Part shown: positions 1-13,015 of the stretch, in pieces
How the letters are laid out: every line of letters begins with the position of its first letter
Numbering within the stretch: position 1 is the stretch's first letter
Source of the DNA: Rhizobium sp. BT04
GTDB lineage: Bacteria > Pseudomonadota > Alphaproteobacteria > Rhizobiales > Rhizobiaceae
NCBI RefSeq assembly: GCF_030053135.1
Contig: NZ_CP125652.1
Span: forward strand, 186,001-250,000
Direction: 5' to 3'
Length of the DNA stretch: 64,000 bases
Position numbers and translations under genes: made by a program
Notes under the pieces: model-generated
Told to the model about the DNA's origin: nothing
Database searches by the model: none
Seen by the model: the letters and a program-made list of their open reading frames with translations, nothing else

Positions 1-234
<234 letters not shown>

Positions 235-270
235 TCCGCGGCTGAAGCCCGCGAATAAAACGCCAATTGA

Positions 271-307
271 AAAACCGCCCGGAGCGATCCGGGCGGTTTT
301 TGTTTTT
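271..307 (+). terminator. Intrinsic terminator of rpoC
   Basis: A perfect stem AAAACCGCCC / GGGCGGTTTT with a short loop is followed by a T-rich tract. It lies 36 nt after the rpoC stop. The A-rich 5' side makes it usable in both directions, so it may also end the leftward gene at 395-688. Confidence 0.9.
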
Positions 308-394
308 GGTCTGATCTGATTGGTCTGGGGGAGGGAAGGCGGCTCGTTCCGCTTAGGCTGCATTGGCGACCGGCAGCGCGAGCGGCGGCCTCCT

Positions 395-688
395 TCAGTT
401 GAAGCGGATGATCGCAACCTCGCCGTCGACGGCGCCCTGGTAGGCGGAGGCGTGCGGCTCTTCGGCGGGCACTTCGGTCAGCATGCCGATCTGGTCGAGA
501 TCGGCTTCGATGAAGCCTTCCTCGGCAAGCGCGTTCAAGGCCTCGCGGACGGCCGTGTCGTCGTCGGGCGCTTTCAGCATGATGTGCAGGTCGATGCCTT
601 CGCTGGCGTCGGACTCGTAGCCCTTGCCGATGATGATGAAGATCATCGGCCCGTCGAAATTATTGTCGTTATCAGGTGTCGTAATCAT
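395..688 (-). CDS. Conserved hypothetical acidic protein, 97 aa
   Basis: This small acidic protein has no family I can name. ATG 688 is preceded by AAGGA at a good distance, which supports both the start and the strand. No signal peptide or membrane span is visible. The sequence reads like a compact alpha/beta domain: a hydrophobic strand (MIFIIIGKGYES) near residue 15, then a helix rich in Ala, Leu and Glu, ending in a strand (GEVAIIRFN). It points against the rpoC and rpsL transcripts and is the only leftward gene among the translation genes. Function unknown. Confidence 0.75.
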   Translation of the reverse strand: MITTPDNDNNFDGPMIFIIIGKGYESDASEGIDLHIMLKAPDDDTAVREALNALAEEGFIEADLDQIGMLTEVPAEEPHASAYQGAVDGEVAIIRFN

Positions 689-1186
689 CGCCTGTCCTTC
701 GGCTCTTTAACGATTCGGTCGCCCGAATCCCGCTGTGAGGGCCGCACGCCGCAATTGCTGATTCCTTAACTGCTTTTGCCGCAATGCCCAAGTTTTTATC
801 TTGGTGCACGGCCGCCATTTCGTCTAGAAGGATGAAATCAGGGCCTCAGGCCCTGAGATCAAGGCGATACGGCGAGTTTATTTCTTAACCGGCCTTGACG
901 AGACAGGTGGAAACCAGTAGTACCCCGGCCATCAGATCCCATGTGAGGCTTGGCTGTTCGGGGCGACGCGCCCTGAAGTTCACCTCAAACAAGGTTCTAA
1001 ACGCACGTTGAAGTCATGATGCTGCACGCACGACGCATATTTTATGTGTCCTCTGCTCCTTGTGGTCCATCTGCGGAAGCGGATCGGGCCATATTTTGCG
1101 CATTGACGGAAAACGTACGTCACTGCCGGAGACGGCGCGAGTTCAAGCCCGCAAGGGTACTGAGATAAAACGTAAGGGATGGTTGA
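689..1186. promoter_or_regulatory. Intergenic region upstream of the str operon
   Basis: This 498-bp stretch separates the leftward small gene from rpsL, and no convincing coding frame fills it. It should hold the promoter and untranslated leader of rpsL-rpsG-fusA-tuf. A hairpin (TCAGGGCC, loop TCA, GGCCCTGA) lies at 838-856 without a U run. A CTTGAC element at 894-899 is a possible -35, but the matching -10 is poor, so the start site is not assigned. The leader would be long, which is compatible with translational feedback. Confidence 0.5.
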
Positions 1187-1558
1187 ATGCCTACCGTAAA
1201 CCAGCTGATCCGCAAGCCTCGCCAGGCGAACGTAAAGCGTAACAAGGTTCCCGCACTCCAGGAGAACCCGCAGAAGCGCGGCGTTTGCACGCGCGTCTAC
1301 ACGACGACGCCGAAGAAGCCGAACTCGGCTCTGCGTAAGGTCGCAAAGATCCGCCTGACCAACGGCTTCGAAGTCATTGGTTACATCCCCGGCGAAGGTC
1401 ACAACCTTCAGGAACACTCCGTCGTCATGATCCGTGGCGGCCGCGTCAAGGACCTTCCGGGTGTCCGTTATCACATCATCCGCGGCGTTCTCGATACTCA
1501 GGGTGTCAAGAACCGCAAGCAGCGCCGCTCCAAGTACGGCGCGAAGCGTCCGAAGTAA
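1187..1558 (+). CDS. rpsL: 30S ribosomal protein S12
   Basis: S12 sits at the decoding centre of the 30S subunit and helps control accuracy. At 123 aa it has the family length. The decoding-site loops [13 protein letters not shown] and [13 protein letters not shown] are intact. Lys43 and Lys88, the classical streptomycin-resistance positions, are both lysine, so this is the streptomycin-sensitive form. It is the first gene of the str operon, and rpsG begins 76 nt downstream. Confidence 0.99.
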   Translation: MPTVNQLIRKPRQANVKRNKVPALQENPQKRGVCTRVYTTTPKKPNSALRKVAKIRLTNGFEVIGYIPGEGHNLQEHSVVMIRGGRVKDLPGVRYHIIRGVLDTQGVKNRKQRRSKYGAKRPK

Positions 1559-1622
1559 TTCGGTTTTGAATAATCCGGCGCTGCGCGAGGTCCTCCGCGT
1601 CATGAAGCGCCTTAACGGTTGA

Positions 1623-2105
<483 letters not shown>

Positions 2106-2134
2106 TTCCGAACGGTATCGAAAGGCAGTCCACA

Positions 2135-4234
2135 ATGGCTCGCGAATATAAGATCGAAGACTACCGTAATTTCGGTATCATGGCGCATATCGACGCCGGC
2201 AAGACCACGACCACCGAGCGTATCCTTTATTACACCGGCAAGTCGCACAAGATCGGCGAAGTTCACGACGGCGCAGCCACCATGGACTGGATGGAGCAGG
2301 AGCAGGAGCGTGGCATCACGATCACCTCCGCTGCCACCACGACCTTCTGGAAGGGTCGTGACGGCAAGATGCGCCGCTTCAACATCATCGACACCCCCGG
2401 CCACGTCGACTTCACCATCGAAGTCGAGCGTTCGCTGCGCGTTCTCGACGGCGCCATCGCGCTGCTCGACGCCAATGCTGGTGTCGAGCCGCAGACGGAA
2501 ACCGTTTGGCGCCAGGCCGAGAAGTACAATGTCCCGCGGATGATCTTCTGCAACAAGATGGACAAGACCGGCGCCGACTTCTACCGCTCCGTCGAGATGA
2601 TCAAGACCCGTCTCGGCGCAACGGCTGTCGTCATGCAGCTGCCGATCGGTGCTGAAACCGAATTCAAGGGCGTCATCGACCTGATCGAGATGAACGCTCT
2701 CATCTGGCGCGACGAGTCGCTCGGCGCCCAGTGGGATGTCGTCGAGATTCCCGAGGACATGAAGGCCAAGGCTGAAGAATATCGCGAAAAGCTGATCGAG
2801 ACGGTCGTCGACATCGACGAAGCCGCGATGGAAGCTTATCTCGAAGGCATTCTGCCGGACAACGACCAGATCCGTGCGCTGGTTCGCCGCGGCACGATCG
2901 ACGTCAAGTTCCACCCGATGTTCTGCGGCACCGCCTTCAAGAACAAGGGCGTGCAGCCGCTGCTCGACGCCGTTGTCGACTACCTGCCTTCGCCGATGGA
3001 CATCCCGGCGATCAAGGGCATCGACTTCAAGACGGAAGCTGAAATCGAGCGTCACGCCGATGACAGCGAGCCGCTCTCCATGCTCGCCTTCAAGATCATG
3101 AACGACCCCTTCGTCGGTTCGCTGACCTTCGCCCGCATCTATTCCGGCAAGCTCGAAAAGGGCGCGTCGGTCATGAACACGGTTAAGGACAAGCGCGAGC
3201 GCGTCGGCCGCATGCTGCAAATGCACTCCAACTCGCGTGAAGACATCGAAGAAGCTTTTGCAGGCGACATCGTCGCTCTTGCCGGCCTCAAGGAAACCAC
3301 GACCGGCGATACGCTCTGCGATCCGCTGAAGCCGGTTATCCTCGAGCGCATGGAATTCCCCGAGCCGGTCATCCAGATCGCCATCGAGCCGAAGACCAAG
3401 GGCGACCAGGAAAAGATGGGCCTCGCGCTCAACCGCCTGGCTGCTGAGGATCCGTCCTTCCGCGTCAAGACCGACCAGGAATCCGGCCAGACCATCATCG
3501 CCGGCATGGGCGAACTGCATCTCGACATCATCGTCGACCGCATGCGTCGTGAATTCAAGGTTGAAGCAACCGTCGGTGCGCCGCAGGTTGCCTACCGCGA
3601 AACCATCACCAAGACGCACGAAGAAGACTACACGCACAAGAAGCAGTCCGGCGGTACCGGCCAGTTCGCGCGCGTCAAGATCATCTTCGAACCGAACCCG
3701 GAAGGCGACGACTTCAAGTTCGAATCGAAGATCGTCGGCGGTTCCGTTCCGAAGGAATACATCCCCGGCGTCCAGAAGGGCATCGAAAGCGTTCTGTCTT
3801 CCGGTCCGCTCGCAGGCTTCCCGATGCTCGGTGTCAAGGCGACCCTCATCGACGGCGCCTTCCACGACGTTGACTCCTCGGTTCTCGCCTTCGAAATCGC
3901 ATCGCGTGCCTGCTTCCGTGAAGCAGCCAAGAAGGCCGGCGCTCAGCTGCTCGAGCCGATGATGAAGGTCGAAGTCGTTACTCCGGAAGATTATGTCGGC
4001 GACGTTATCGGCGACCTGAACTCCCGTCGCGGTCAGATCCAGGGCCAGGAAAGCCGTGGTATCGCCGTCGTCATCAACGCGAACGTCCCGCTCGCGAACA
4101 TGTTCAAGTACGTCGACAACCTGCGCTCCATGTCCCAGGGCCGCGCCCAGTACACGATGACCTTCGATCACTATTCGCCGGTCCCGTCGAACGTCGCAAC
4201 AGAAATCCAGGCAAAGTATTCCGGTCAGAAGTGA
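2135..4234 (+). CDS. fusA: Translation elongation factor G
   Basis: EF-G is the GTPase that moves tRNA and mRNA through the ribosome and, with RRF, recycles ribosomes. At 699 aa it is full length. The G domain shows the P-loop AHIDAGKTT, switch [10 protein letters not shown] and NKMD; domain IV/V sequences such as [14 protein letters not shown] and [14 protein letters not shown] follow. It lies between rpsG and tuf in the canonical str order. A long open frame on the opposite strand (2093-4309) is a codon-bias shadow. Confidence 0.99.
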   Translation: MAREYKIEDYRNFGIMAHIDAGKTTTTERILYYTGKSHKIGEVHDGAATMDWMEQEQERGITITSAATTTFWKGRDGKMRRFNIIDTPGHVDFTIEVERSLRVLDGAIALLDANAGVEPQTETVWRQAEKYNVPRMIFCNKMDKTGADFYRSVEMIKTRLGATAVVMQLPIGAETEFKGVIDLIEMNALIWRDESLGAQWDVVEIPEDMKAKAEEYREKLIETVVDIDEAAMEAYLEGILPDNDQIRALVRRGTIDVKFHPMFCGTAFKNKGVQPLLDAVVDYLPSPMDIPAIKGIDFKTEAEIERHADDSEPLSMLAFKIMNDPFVGSLTFARIYSGKLEKGASVMNTVKDKRERVGRMLQMHSNSREDIEEAFAGDIVALAGLKETTTGDTLCDPLKPVILERMEFPEPVIQIAIEPKTKGDQEKMGLALNRLAAEDPSFRVKTDQESGQTIIAGMGELHLDIIVDRMRREFKVEATVGAPQVAYRETITKTHEEDYTHKKQSGGTGQFARVKIIFEPNPEGDDFKFESKIVGGSVPKEYIPGVQKGIESVLSSGPLAGFPMLGVKATLIDGAFHDVDSSVLAFEIASRACFREAAKKAGAQLLEPMMKVEVVTPEDYVGDVIGDLNSRRGQIQGQESRGIAVVINANVPLANMFKYVDNLRSMSQGRAQYTMTFDHYSPVPSNVATEIQAKYSGQK

Positions 4235-4302
4235 CCGGAATACCAATTGACCGATAACAAGAATTAGATCCCCTCGGGGACTAGCAAAACGGAGAGCCGA
4301 AA

Positions 4303-5478
<1,176 letters not shown>

Positions 5479-5486
5479 TGAGCGGC

Positions 5487-5604
5487 TGGGCCACCAGGCC
5501 CAAGGAAAGGATAGGGACGCCGATCTCGGTGTCCCTCTCGATCTTTGAAACCGGTGGCCCGCTAACGTAACTGAAGGTAAGTCGTGTCCCTGAATGGTGA
5601 CACG
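5487..5604 (+). promoter_or_regulatory. Structured leader between tuf and rpsJ
   Basis: Three hairpins follow each other in this gap: TGGGCC/GGCCCA (5487-5502), a 10-bp stem with one G-U pair (5514-5535) and CGTGTC/GACACG (5583-5604). None has a U run typical of a terminator. They precede the S10 operon, whose leader in E. coli is the target of L4 autoregulation. A similar role here is inference from position only. Confidence 0.5.
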
Positions 5605-5632
5605 CGGATAACAGACACAAGGATAAAGTCGA

Positions 5633-5941
5633 ATGAACGGCCAGAATATCCGCATCCGCCTGAAGGCGTTCGATCACCGGATTCTCGATGCCTCCACGCG
5701 CGAGATCGTATCGACGGCTAAGCGCACCGGTGCAAGCGTCCGGGGCCCCGTTCCGCTTCCGACCCGCATCGAGAAGTTTACGGTCAACCGGTCCCCGCAC
5801 ATCGACAAGAAGAGCCGCGAACAGTTCGAGATGCGCACGCACAAGCGCCTTCTCGATATCGTTGACCCGACCCCGCAGACGGTAGACGCGCTGATGAAGC
5901 TCGATCTCGCCGCCGGTGTCGATGTTGAGATCAAGCTCTGA
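5633..5941 (+). CDS. rpsJ: 30S ribosomal protein S10
   Basis: S10 belongs to the 30S head and, as NusE, also joins transcription antitermination complexes. The length (102 aa) and the start [19 protein letters not shown] are typical, and the motif [18 protein letters not shown] (here [14 protein letters not shown]) is present. It heads the S10 operon, with rplC starting 39 nt after its stop. Confidence 0.98.
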   Translation: MNGQNIRIRLKAFDHRILDASTREIVSTAKRTGASVRGPVPLPTRIEKFTVNRSPHIDKKSREQFEMRTHKRLLDIVDPTPQTVDALMKLDLAAGVDVEIKL

Positions 5942-5980
5942 GACCTCGGGTCTTCGGGCTGAGTGAGAAGGATTGAACCG

Positions 5981-6622
5981 ATGCGTTCAGGTGTGATTGC
6001 ACAGAAGGTGGGAATGACCCGCGTCTATAACGACGCCGGTGAGCATGTCCCGGTAACGGTACTGCGCATGGAGGCCGTCCAGGTCGTTGCCACGCGTACT
6101 GTCGAAAAGAATGGCTATACCGCAGTTCAGCTCGGTGCCGGCCAGGCGAAGGTGAAGAACACGTCGAAGGCGATGCGCGGCAACTTTGCTGTCGCCAACG
6201 TCGAGCCGAAGGCGAAGCTTCAGGAATTTCGTGTCTCCGAAGACAATCTTCTGGAGATCGGTACTGAGCTTAAAGCCGGCCACTTTGCAGCCGGTCAGCT
6301 CGTCGACGTCACGGGCACGACGATCGGTAAGGGTTTTGCCGGCGCTATGAAGCGCCATGGTTTCGGCGGTCTGCGCGCCACGCACGGTGTGTCGGTTTCG
6401 CACCGCTCGCACGGTTCGACCGGCTCGCGCCAGGATCCGGGCAAGGTATTCAAGAACAAGAAGATGGCTGGTCACATGGGCCAGACGCGCGTAACGACTC
6501 AGAACCTGGAAGTGGTTTCGACCGATGAAGATCGCGGTCTGATCCTGATCAAGGGTGCAGTGCCCGGTTCCAAGGGTGCCTGGATCATCGTGCGCGATGC
6601 CGTCAAGTCGGCAGCGAAGTAA
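5981..6622 (+). CDS. rplC: 50S ribosomal protein L3
   Basis: L3 is an early assembly protein that reaches into the peptidyl-transferase region. I chose ATG 5981 ([18 protein letters not shown]) over the in-frame GTG at 5963 because it has a GAAGGA site upstream and gives the usual 213 aa. The conserved loop [20 protein letters not shown] and [13 protein letters not shown] are present. It lies in the S10 operon. Confidence 0.98.
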   Translation: MRSGVIAQKVGMTRVYNDAGEHVPVTVLRMEAVQVVATRTVEKNGYTAVQLGAGQAKVKNTSKAMRGNFAVANVEPKAKLQEFRVSEDNLLEIGTELKAGHFAAGQLVDVTGTTIGKGFAGAMKRHGFGGLRATHGVSVSHRSHGSTGSRQDPGKVFKNKKMAGHMGQTRVTTQNLEVVSTDEDRGLILIKGAVPGSKGAWIIVRDAVKSAAK

Positions 6623-6635
6623 GGGAGCCGGACCA

Positions 6636-7256
6636 ATGGAATTCAACGTCAAGACCCTCGAGGGAAAAGACGCAGGGAAGGTTTCTCTTTCTGATGCGAT
6701 TTTCGGCCTCGAGCCCCGCGAAGACATTCTCGCCCGCGTCATCCGCTGGCAGCTTGCCAAGAAGCAGCAGGGCACCCACAAGGCAAAGGGCCGCGCTGAA
6801 GTTTCGCGCACCGGCGCCAAGATGTACAAGCAGAAGGGTACGGGCCGCGCCCGCCACCATTCGGCTCGCGCTCCGCAGTTCCGCGGCGGCGGCAAGGCTC
6901 ACGGCCCGGTCGTCCGCAGCCACGAGCACGACCTTCCGAAAAAGGTTCGCGCACTTGGCCTTCGCCACGCCCTTTCGGCCAAGATCAAGGCCGATGACGT
7001 CATCGTCATCGACAACCTGGTTGCCGCCGAAGCCAAGACCAAGGCTCTCGCGTCCGTATTCGAGACGCTCGGCCTGACCAACGCCCTCTTCATCGGCGGC
7101 GCAGAACTTGACGGCAACTTCAAGCTCGCAGCTCAGAACATCCCGAACATCGATGTTCTGCCGATCCAGGGCATCAACGTTTACGACATCGTGCGCCGCG
7201 GCAAGCTCGTGCTTTCCAAGGCTGCGGTTGAAGCGCTAGAGGAGCGATTCAAGTGA
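6636..7256 (+). CDS. rplD: 50S ribosomal protein L4
   Basis: L4 lines the peptide exit tunnel and in E. coli represses the S10 operon. The start ATG 6636 ([16 protein letters not shown]) gives 206 aa; the longer upstream frame overlaps rplC and lacks the family start. The tunnel loop [19 protein letters not shown] is intact. Its stop codon overlaps the GTG start of rplW, suggesting translational coupling. Confidence 0.98.
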   Translation: MEFNVKTLEGKDAGKVSLSDAIFGLEPREDILARVIRWQLAKKQQGTHKAKGRAEVSRTGAKMYKQKGTGRARHHSARAPQFRGGGKAHGPVVRSHEHDLPKKVRALGLRHALSAKIKADDVIVIDNLVAAEAKTKALASVFETLGLTNALFIGGAELDGNFKLAAQNIPNIDVLPIQGINVYDIVRRGKLVLSKAAVEALEERFK

Positions 7257-7546
7257 CCGATCTTCGCCACTACGATGTGATCGTCTCTCCGGCGATCACC
7301 GAAAAGTCCACGCTGGTCTCCGAAAACAACCAGGTTGTTTTCAATGTCGCCAAGCAGGCGACAAAGCCGGAAATCAAGGCTGCTGTCGAGGCGCTGTTCG
7401 GCGTCAAGGTCACGGCCGTCAACACTCTGCTGCGCAAGGGCAAGACCAAGCGGTTCCGCGGTTTCGTCGGCAAGCAGAAGGACGTGAAGAAGGCTGTTGT
7501 GACCCTGGCTGAAGGCCAGACGATCGACGTCTCCACCGGTCTCTGA
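7253..7546 (+). CDS. rplW: 50S ribosomal protein L23
   Basis: L23 sits at the tunnel exit and is the docking point for trigger factor and SRP. The gene starts with GTG inside the end of rplD (GTGA overlap), and the preceding GAGGAGCGA provides the ribosome-binding site. The 97-aa product shows [14 protein letters not shown] and the conserved [16 protein letters not shown] segment. Confidence 0.98.
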   Translation: MTDLRHYDVIVSPAITEKSTLVSENNQVVFNVAKQATKPEIKAAVEALFGVKVTAVNTLLRKGKTKRFRGFVGKQKDVKKAVVTLAEGQTIDVSTGL

Positions 7547-7557
7547 GGTATAAGAAA

Positions 7558-8394
7558 ATGGCATTGAAAACATTCAATCCGATCACCCCGAGCCAGCGCC
7601 AGCTGGTCATCGTCGACCGTTCGGCCCTCTACAAGGGCAAGCCGGTCAAGGCGCTGACGGAAGGCCTGACCAAGAGCGGCGGTCGTAACAACCTCGGCCG
7701 CATCACCGCCCGCTTCATCGGCGGCGGTCACAAGCGCACCTATCGTCTGATCGACTTCAAGCGTCGCAAGTTCGACGTCGAGGGCACGGTCGAGCGTATC
7801 GAATACGATCCGAACCGCACGGCTTTCATCGCGCTGGTGACCTATGCTGACGGTGAGAAGGCTTACATTCTCGCTCCTCAGCGTCTCGCTGCCGGTGACA
7901 AGGTCATCGCTTCCGAGAAGGCTGTCGACGTCAAGCCCGGCAACACCATGCCGCTGCAGTTCATCCCGGTCGGCTCCATCATCCACAATGTGGAAATGAA
8001 GCCGGGCAAGGGTGGTCAGATCGCTCGCTCCGCCGGTGGCTACGCGCAGCTCGTCGGCCGCGACCAGGGCATGGCGATCCTTCGCCTGAACTCCGGTGAA
8101 CAGCGTCTCGTTCATGGCTCCTGCCTTGCTTCGATCGGCGCCGTGTCCAACCCGGATCACGCCAACATCAACGACGGCAAGGCCGGTCGTACCGTTTGGC
8201 GCGGCAAGCGTCCGCACAACCGCGGTGTCGTCATGAACCCGGTCGACCATCCGCACGGCGGTGGTGAAGGCCGCACCTCCGGTGGTCGCCATCCGGTGAC
8301 ACCGTGGGGCAAGCCGACCAAGGGCAAGCGCACCCGGTCGAACAAGTCGACCGACAAGATGATCATGCGCTCGCGTCATCAGCGTAAGAAGTAA
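7558..8394 (+). CDS. rplB: 50S ribosomal protein L2
   Basis: L2 is needed for subunit association and peptidyl-transferase activity. At 278 aa it is full length. The C-terminal [20 protein letters not shown] region, which approaches the catalytic centre, is complete. It lies 11 nt after rplW and 15 nt before rpsS. Confidence 0.99.
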   Translation: MALKTFNPITPSQRQLVIVDRSALYKGKPVKALTEGLTKSGGRNNLGRITARFIGGGHKRTYRLIDFKRRKFDVEGTVERIEYDPNRTAFIALVTYADGEKAYILAPQRLAAGDKVIASEKAVDVKPGNTMPLQFIPVGSIIHNVEMKPGKGGQIARSAGGYAQLVGRDQGMAILRLNSGEQRLVHGSCLASIGAVSNPDHANINDGKAGRTVWRGKRPHNRGVVMNPVDHPHGGGEGRTSGGRHPVTPWGKPTKGKRTRSNKSTDKMIMRSRHQRKK

Positions 8395-8409
8395 GAGAGG
8401 AAGTCTCCA

Positions 8410-8688
8410 ATGGCTCGTTCAGTATGGAAAGGTCCGTTCGTTGACGGCTATCTTCTCAAGAAGGCTGAGAAGGTTCGTGAAGGCGGACGTGCAGAAGTGA
8501 TCAAGATCTGGAGCCGTCGCTCCACGATCCTGCCGCAGTTCGTCGGTCTTACCTTCGGCGTCTACAACGGCAGCAAGCATATCCCGGTCAGCGTCAATGA
8601 AGACATGGTCGGTCACAAATTCGGTGAATTCTCTCCGACCCGCACCTACTACGGTCACGGCGCGGACAAGAAGGCGAAGAGGAAGTAA
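8410..8688 (+). CDS. rpsS: 30S ribosomal protein S19
   Basis: S19 pairs with S13 in the 30S head near the A site. The 92-aa protein begins [20 protein letters not shown] and contains [13 protein letters not shown] and [16 protein letters not shown], all typical of S19. rplV starts 2 nt after its stop. Confidence 0.99.
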   Translation: MARSVWKGPFVDGYLLKKAEKVREGGRAEVIKIWSRRSTILPQFVGLTFGVYNGSKHIPVSVNEDMVGHKFGEFSPTRTYYGHGADKKAKRK

Positions 8689-8690
8689 CA

Positions 8691-9079
8691 ATGGGCAAGG
8701 CAAAAGCCGAACGCCGGCTGAAGGACAACGAGGCGCAAGCAGTCGCCCGCACGCTCCGCGTCAGCCCCCAGAAGCTCAACCTGGTTGCTGCGGCTATCCG
8801 CGGCAAGAAGGTCGAGCGCGCACTCGCTGAGCTGGAGTTCTCCCGCAAGCGCATCGCAGGTGCCGTCAAGAAGACGCTCGAATCTGCGATCGCCAACGCC
8901 GAGAACAACCACGATCTCGACGTCGACGGTCTCGTCGTCGCCGAGGCCTATGTCGGCAAGTCGATCGTCATGAAGCGTTTCCACGCTCGTGGTCGCGGTC
9001 GTGCGTCGCGCATTGAAAAGCCCTTCGCGCACCTGACGATCGTCGTTCGTGAAGTGCAGGCAGTAGAGGAGGCCGCATA

Positions 9080-9080
<1 letters not shown>
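8691..9080 (+). CDS. rplV: 50S ribosomal protein L22
   Basis: L22 contacts all 23S rRNA domains and its hairpin lines the exit tunnel. It is 129 aa. Diagnostic segments are [20 protein letters not shown] and the C-terminal hairpin [20 protein letters not shown]. The stop overlaps the start of rpsC by one base (TAATG), indicating coupled translation. Confidence 0.99.
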
Positions 9081-9811
<731 letters not shown>

Positions 9812-9847
9812 TAGCGCGCGTGGCAGAGAAGTTCGGAGAATAAGAAA

Positions 9848-10261
9848 ATGTTGCAGCCAAAGCGTACCAAGTACCGCAAGCAGTTCAAGGGCCGCATCAA
9901 GGGCGTCGCCAAGGGCGGTTCTGACCTAGCATTCGGCGAATTCGGCCTGAAGGCTCAGGAACCCAACCGCGTCAACGCGCGCGAGATCGAAGCGGCCCGC
10001 CGCGCGATCACGCGTTATATGAAGCGCGCCGGCCGTGTATGGATCCGCGTGTTCCCGGACGTTCCGGTAACCGCAAAGCCGACCGAAGTCCGCATGGGTA
10101 AGGGTAAGGGCTCCGTTGAATACTGGGCATGCAAGGTCAAGCCCGGCCGTATGATGTTCGAGATCGATGGTGTCAGCGAAGAAATCGCCCGCGAGGCGCT
10201 TCGTCTCGGCTCTGCCAAGCTCTCGGTCAAGACGCGCTTCGTTCAGCGCATTGCAGAGTAA
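9848..10261 (+). CDS. rplP: 50S ribosomal protein L16
   Basis: L16 organises the A-site region of the 50S subunit. The 137-aa product starts [19 protein letters not shown] and has the conserved [19 protein letters not shown] stretch. It lies 12 nt before rpmC in the S10 operon. Confidence 0.98.
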   Translation: MLQPKRTKYRKQFKGRIKGVAKGGSDLAFGEFGLKAQEPNRVNAREIEAARRAITRYMKRAGRVWIRVFPDVPVTAKPTEVRMGKGKGSVEYWACKVKPGRMMFEIDGVSEEIAREALRLGSAKLSVKTRFVQRIAE

Positions 10262-10273
10262 GGGATTGAGCTC

Positions 10274-10474
10274 ATGAAAGCCTCAGATGTTCGCGGCTTC
10301 ACCGCCGACCAACTCAAGGACGAGCTTGCCAAGCTGAAGAAGGAGCAGTTCAACCTGCGCTTCCAGAAGGCGACCGGCCAGCTCGAAAAGTCCTCGCGCA
10401 TCAACGAGGTCCGCAAGGACATCGCCCGCGTGAAAACCATTGCCCGCCAGAAGGCGGCAGAAGTTAAGGCCTAA
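10274..10474 (+). CDS. rpmC: 50S ribosomal protein L29
   Basis: L29 is a small helical protein beside L23 at the tunnel exit. The 66-aa sequence [19 protein letters not shown] ... [11 protein letters not shown] is typical. It is spaced 12 nt from both rplP and rpsQ. Confidence 0.97.
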   Translation: MKASDVRGFTADQLKDELAKLKKEQFNLRFQKATGQLEKSSRINEVRKDIARVKTIARQKAAEVKA

Positions 10475-10486
10475 AGGAAGAAAAAT

Positions 10487-10726
10487 ATGCCGAAGCGCAT
10501 CCTGCAGGGCGTCGTCGTTGGCGACAAGAACGAGAAGACGGTAGTGGTTCGCGTCGAGCGTCGTTTCGCTCACCCGCTGCTCCAGAAGACCGTTCGTCGT
10601 TCCAAGAAGTACAAGGCCCACGACGAGAACAACCAGTACAAGATTGGCGATACCGTATCCATCGAGGAATGCGCGCCGATCTCCAAGGACAAGCGCTGGA
10701 CGGTGATTTCCGCCCAGGGCCAGTAA
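10487..10726 (+). CDS. rpsQ: 30S ribosomal protein S17
   Basis: S17 is a primary 16S-binding protein with an OB fold. The 79-aa product shows [19 protein letters not shown] and the loop [17 protein letters not shown]. It is the last gene of the S10 segment; a 259-nt gap with hairpins separates it from rplN, where the two are usually close. Confidence 0.98.
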   Translation: MPKRILQGVVVGDKNEKTVVVRVERRFAHPLLQKTVRRSKKYKAHDENNQYKIGDTVSIEECAPISKDKRWTVISAQGQ

Positions 10727-10737
10727 CAGAATTTTGT

Positions 10738-10812
10738 GCGAGGCCTTGCGTCTCGCCGAAATATCTGTATGAAGCAGCGTCAGAACGCTCGAATGCCGGG
10801 CGTTCTTTTGCT
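10738..10812 (+). terminator. Terminator-like hairpins between rpsQ and rplN
   Basis: The first stem, GCGAG/CTCGC, spans 10738-10756. The second, AGAACGC/GCGTTCT, spans 10782-10806 and runs into TTTTGCTTT, so it looks like a weak intrinsic terminator or attenuator. The rest of the 259-nt gap (to 10985) has no gene and may hold a secondary promoter for rplN. Confidence 0.55.
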
Positions 10813-10985
10813 TTGAGCGCACGGAAGGTCCCGTTCGGGAAACCACCCTGGCACGATCGATCCCGCGCTATTCAGCTATTGCCGCGTCTGTGTTGCCGTC
10901 ATGGCAGTTCGGCCGGCGAAAATTTTCATAAGCCGGAGTAGGGGGCTAGCCCAACCATTCCGGTAAACCAAGAAGGCGACCTGAT

Positions 10986-11354
10986 ATGATTCAGATGCAA
11001 ACAAACCTCGACGTCGCGGATAATTCCGGCGCACGTCGTGTCATGTGCATCAAGGTGCTGGGCGGCTCGAAGCGCAAGTATGCCTCGATCGGCGACGTTA
11101 TCGTCGTTTCGATCAAGGAAGCGATCCCGCGCGGCCGTGTGAAGAAGGGTGACGTGATGAAGGCGGTTGTCGTTCGCACCGCCAAGGATATCCGTCGTCC
11201 GGATGGCTCCGTCATCCGCTTCGACACCAACGCAGCAGTCCTCATCGACAACAAAAAAGAGCCGATCGGCACCCGTATCTTCGGACCGGTTCCGCGCGAA
11301 CTTCGCGCCAAGAACCACATGAAGATCATCTCGCTGGCTCCCGAAGTACTGTAA
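10986..11354 (+). CDS. rplN: 50S ribosomal protein L14
   Basis: L14 forms intersubunit bridges and binds the silencing factor RsfS in other bacteria. It has the standard 122 aa, beginning [20 protein letters not shown]. It is the first gene of the spc segment after the structured 259-nt gap, and rplX follows after 11 nt. Confidence 0.99.
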   Translation: MIQMQTNLDVADNSGARRVMCIKVLGGSKRKYASIGDVIVVSIKEAIPRGRVKKGDVMKAVVVRTAKDIRRPDGSVIRFDTNAAVLIDNKKEPIGTRIFGPVPRELRAKNHMKIISLAPEVL

Positions 11355-11365
11355 GGAGCGAAGCG

Positions 11366-11674
11366 ATGCAGAAGATTCGTAAGGGCGACAAGGTCGTCAT
11401 GCTCGCTGGCAAGGACAAGGGCCGTACCGGCGAAGTTGTCCAGGTCATGCCGAAGGAAGATCGTGCCGTTGTTCGTGGCGTCAACGTCGTCAAGCGCCAT
11501 CAGCGCCAGACGCAGACCCAGGAAGCCGGCATCATCAACAAGGAAGCCCCGGTTCACCTGTCCAACGTTGCAATCGTCGACAAGGACGGCAAGCCGACCC
11601 GCGTCGGTTTCAAGGTTGTTGACGGCAAGAAGGTCCGTGTGGCCAAGCGTTCTGGAGAAGTGATCGATGGCTGA
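11366..11674 (+). CDS. rplX: 50S ribosomal protein L24
   Basis: L24 is an early 50S assembly protein. The KOW motif appears as [20 protein letters not shown], and the length is 102 aa. Its end overlaps the rplE start by 8 nt, a sign of translational coupling. Confidence 0.98.
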   Translation: MQKIRKGDKVVMLAGKDKGRTGEVVQVMPKEDRAVVRGVNVVKRHQRQTQTQEAGIINKEAPVHLSNVAIVDKDGKPTRVGFKVVDGKKVRVAKRSGEVIDG

Positions 11675-12224
11675 GGCAAAATACGAGCCGCGGCTCAAGA
11701 AGGAATATGTCGAGCGCATCCGCAAGGCGATGCAGGAGCAGTTCTCCTACGCCAACGAGATGATGATTCCGAAGCTCGACAAGATCGTGATCAACATGGG
11801 TGTTGGCGAAGCGACCGCTGACTCGAAGAAGCCGACGGTTGCTGCCGCCGACCTCGCAGCGATCGCCGGCCAGAAGCCGGTCATCACCCGCGCACGCAAC
11901 TCCATCGCAGGCTTCAAGGTCCGCGAACAGATGCCGATCGGCGCGAAGGTCACCCTGCGCGGCGCCCGCATGTACGAGTTCCTGGACCGTCTCGTGAACA
12001 TCGCGCTCCCGCGCGTTCGCGACTTCCGCGGCCTGAACCCGAAGAGCTTTGACGGCCGTGGCAACTTCGCCATGGGCATCAAGGAGCACATTGTGTTCCC
12101 TGAGATCAACTACGACAAGGTTGATCAGATGTGGGGCATGGACATCATCGTTTGCACGACGGCGACGACCGACGACGAAGCACGGGCTCTTCTGAAAGAG
12201 TTCAGCTTCCCGTTCCGTCAATAA
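11667..12224 (+). CDS. rplE: 50S ribosomal protein L5
   Basis: L5 binds 5S rRNA and the P-site tRNA. The 185-aa product contains [37 protein letters not shown] and [18 protein letters not shown], all characteristic of L5. It overlaps rplX and is followed by rpsN after 32 nt. Confidence 0.99.
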   Translation: MAEAKYEPRLKKEYVERIRKAMQEQFSYANEMMIPKLDKIVINMGVGEATADSKKPTVAAADLAAIAGQKPVITRARNSIAGFKVREQMPIGAKVTLRGARMYEFLDRLVNIALPRVRDFRGLNPKSFDGRGNFAMGIKEHIVFPEINYDKVDQMWGMDIIVCTTATTDDEARALLKEFSFPFRQ

Positions 12225-12256
12225 CCGTAACGACGAGCGTAGAAAAGGAACCTGAC

Positions 12257-12562
12257 ATGGCGAAGACAAGCGCAGTTGAAAAGAACAAGCGCCGCCGTAC
12301 TACGGTCGCAAACCAGGCCGCGAAGCGGGCTGCGTTGAAGGCGATCATCATGAACCAGGCTCTTCCGATCGAAGAGCGGTTCAAGGCCTCGATCAAGCTG
12401 GCATCCCTGCCGCGTGATGGATCGAAGACCCGTATTCGCAACCGTTGCGAAGTCTCGGGGCGTCCGCGCGCATATTACCGCAAACTGCGCATGTCGCGTA
12501 TTGCGCTGCGTGAACTGGGCAATCTCGGCAAGGTGCCGGGTATCGTCAAGTCGAGCTGGTAA
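12257..12562 (+). CDS. rpsN: 30S ribosomal protein S14
   Basis: S14 completes the 30S head. ATG 12257 ([14 protein letters not shown]) follows an AAAGGAA site and gives 101 aa, the long zinc-free form: the zinc ribbon cysteine pairs of the short form are absent. The conserved [20 protein letters not shown] motif is present. Confidence 0.98.
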   Translation: MAKTSAVEKNKRRRTTVANQAAKRAALKAIIMNQALPIEERFKASIKLASLPRDGSKTRIRNRCEVSGRPRAYYRKLRMSRIALRELGNLGKVPGIVKSSW

Positions 12563-12574
12563 GGAGCAGGTTAC

Positions 12575-12973
12575 ATGACAATGACTGATCCGTTGGGCGA
12601 TATGCTCACCCGTATCCGTAACGGCGCTTCCCGCCGCAAGTCGTCGGTCTCGACGCCTGCGTCCAAGCTCCGTGCACGTGTTCTCGATGTCCTGCAGTCC
12701 GAAGGCTACATCCGTGGCTATTCCGTTGTCGATTTCGGCAATGGCAAGTCGGAACTCAGCATCGAGCTGAAATATTATGAAGGCGCATCGGTGATCCGTG
12801 AGATCGGCCGTGTGTCCAAGCCGGGCCGCCGGGTTTATGTCTCGGTCAAGTCCATTCCGCAGGTCGCGAACGGCCTCGGCATCACCATCCTTTCGACTCC
12901 GAAGGGTGTGATGGCCGATCACCAGGCTCGCGAACAGAACGTTGGTGGCGAGGTTCTTTGCTCGGTCTTCTAA
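12575..12973 (+). CDS. rpsH: 30S ribosomal protein S8
   Basis: S8 binds the central domain of 16S rRNA and represses the spc operon in E. coli by binding near the rplE start. The 132-aa protein starts [16 protein letters not shown]; a start two codons later is also possible. The family end motif [20 protein letters not shown] is present. Confidence 0.99.
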   Translation: MTMTDPLGDMLTRIRNGASRRKSSVSTPASKLRARVLDVLQSEGYIRGYSVVDFGNGKSELSIELKYYEGASVIREIGRVSKPGRRVYVSVKSIPQVANGLGITILSTPKGVMADHQAREQNVGGEVLCSVF

Positions 12974-13015
12974 GGCCGGGCAAGGATTTCCATAGCGAAC
13001 AGACAGGATTGAAAC

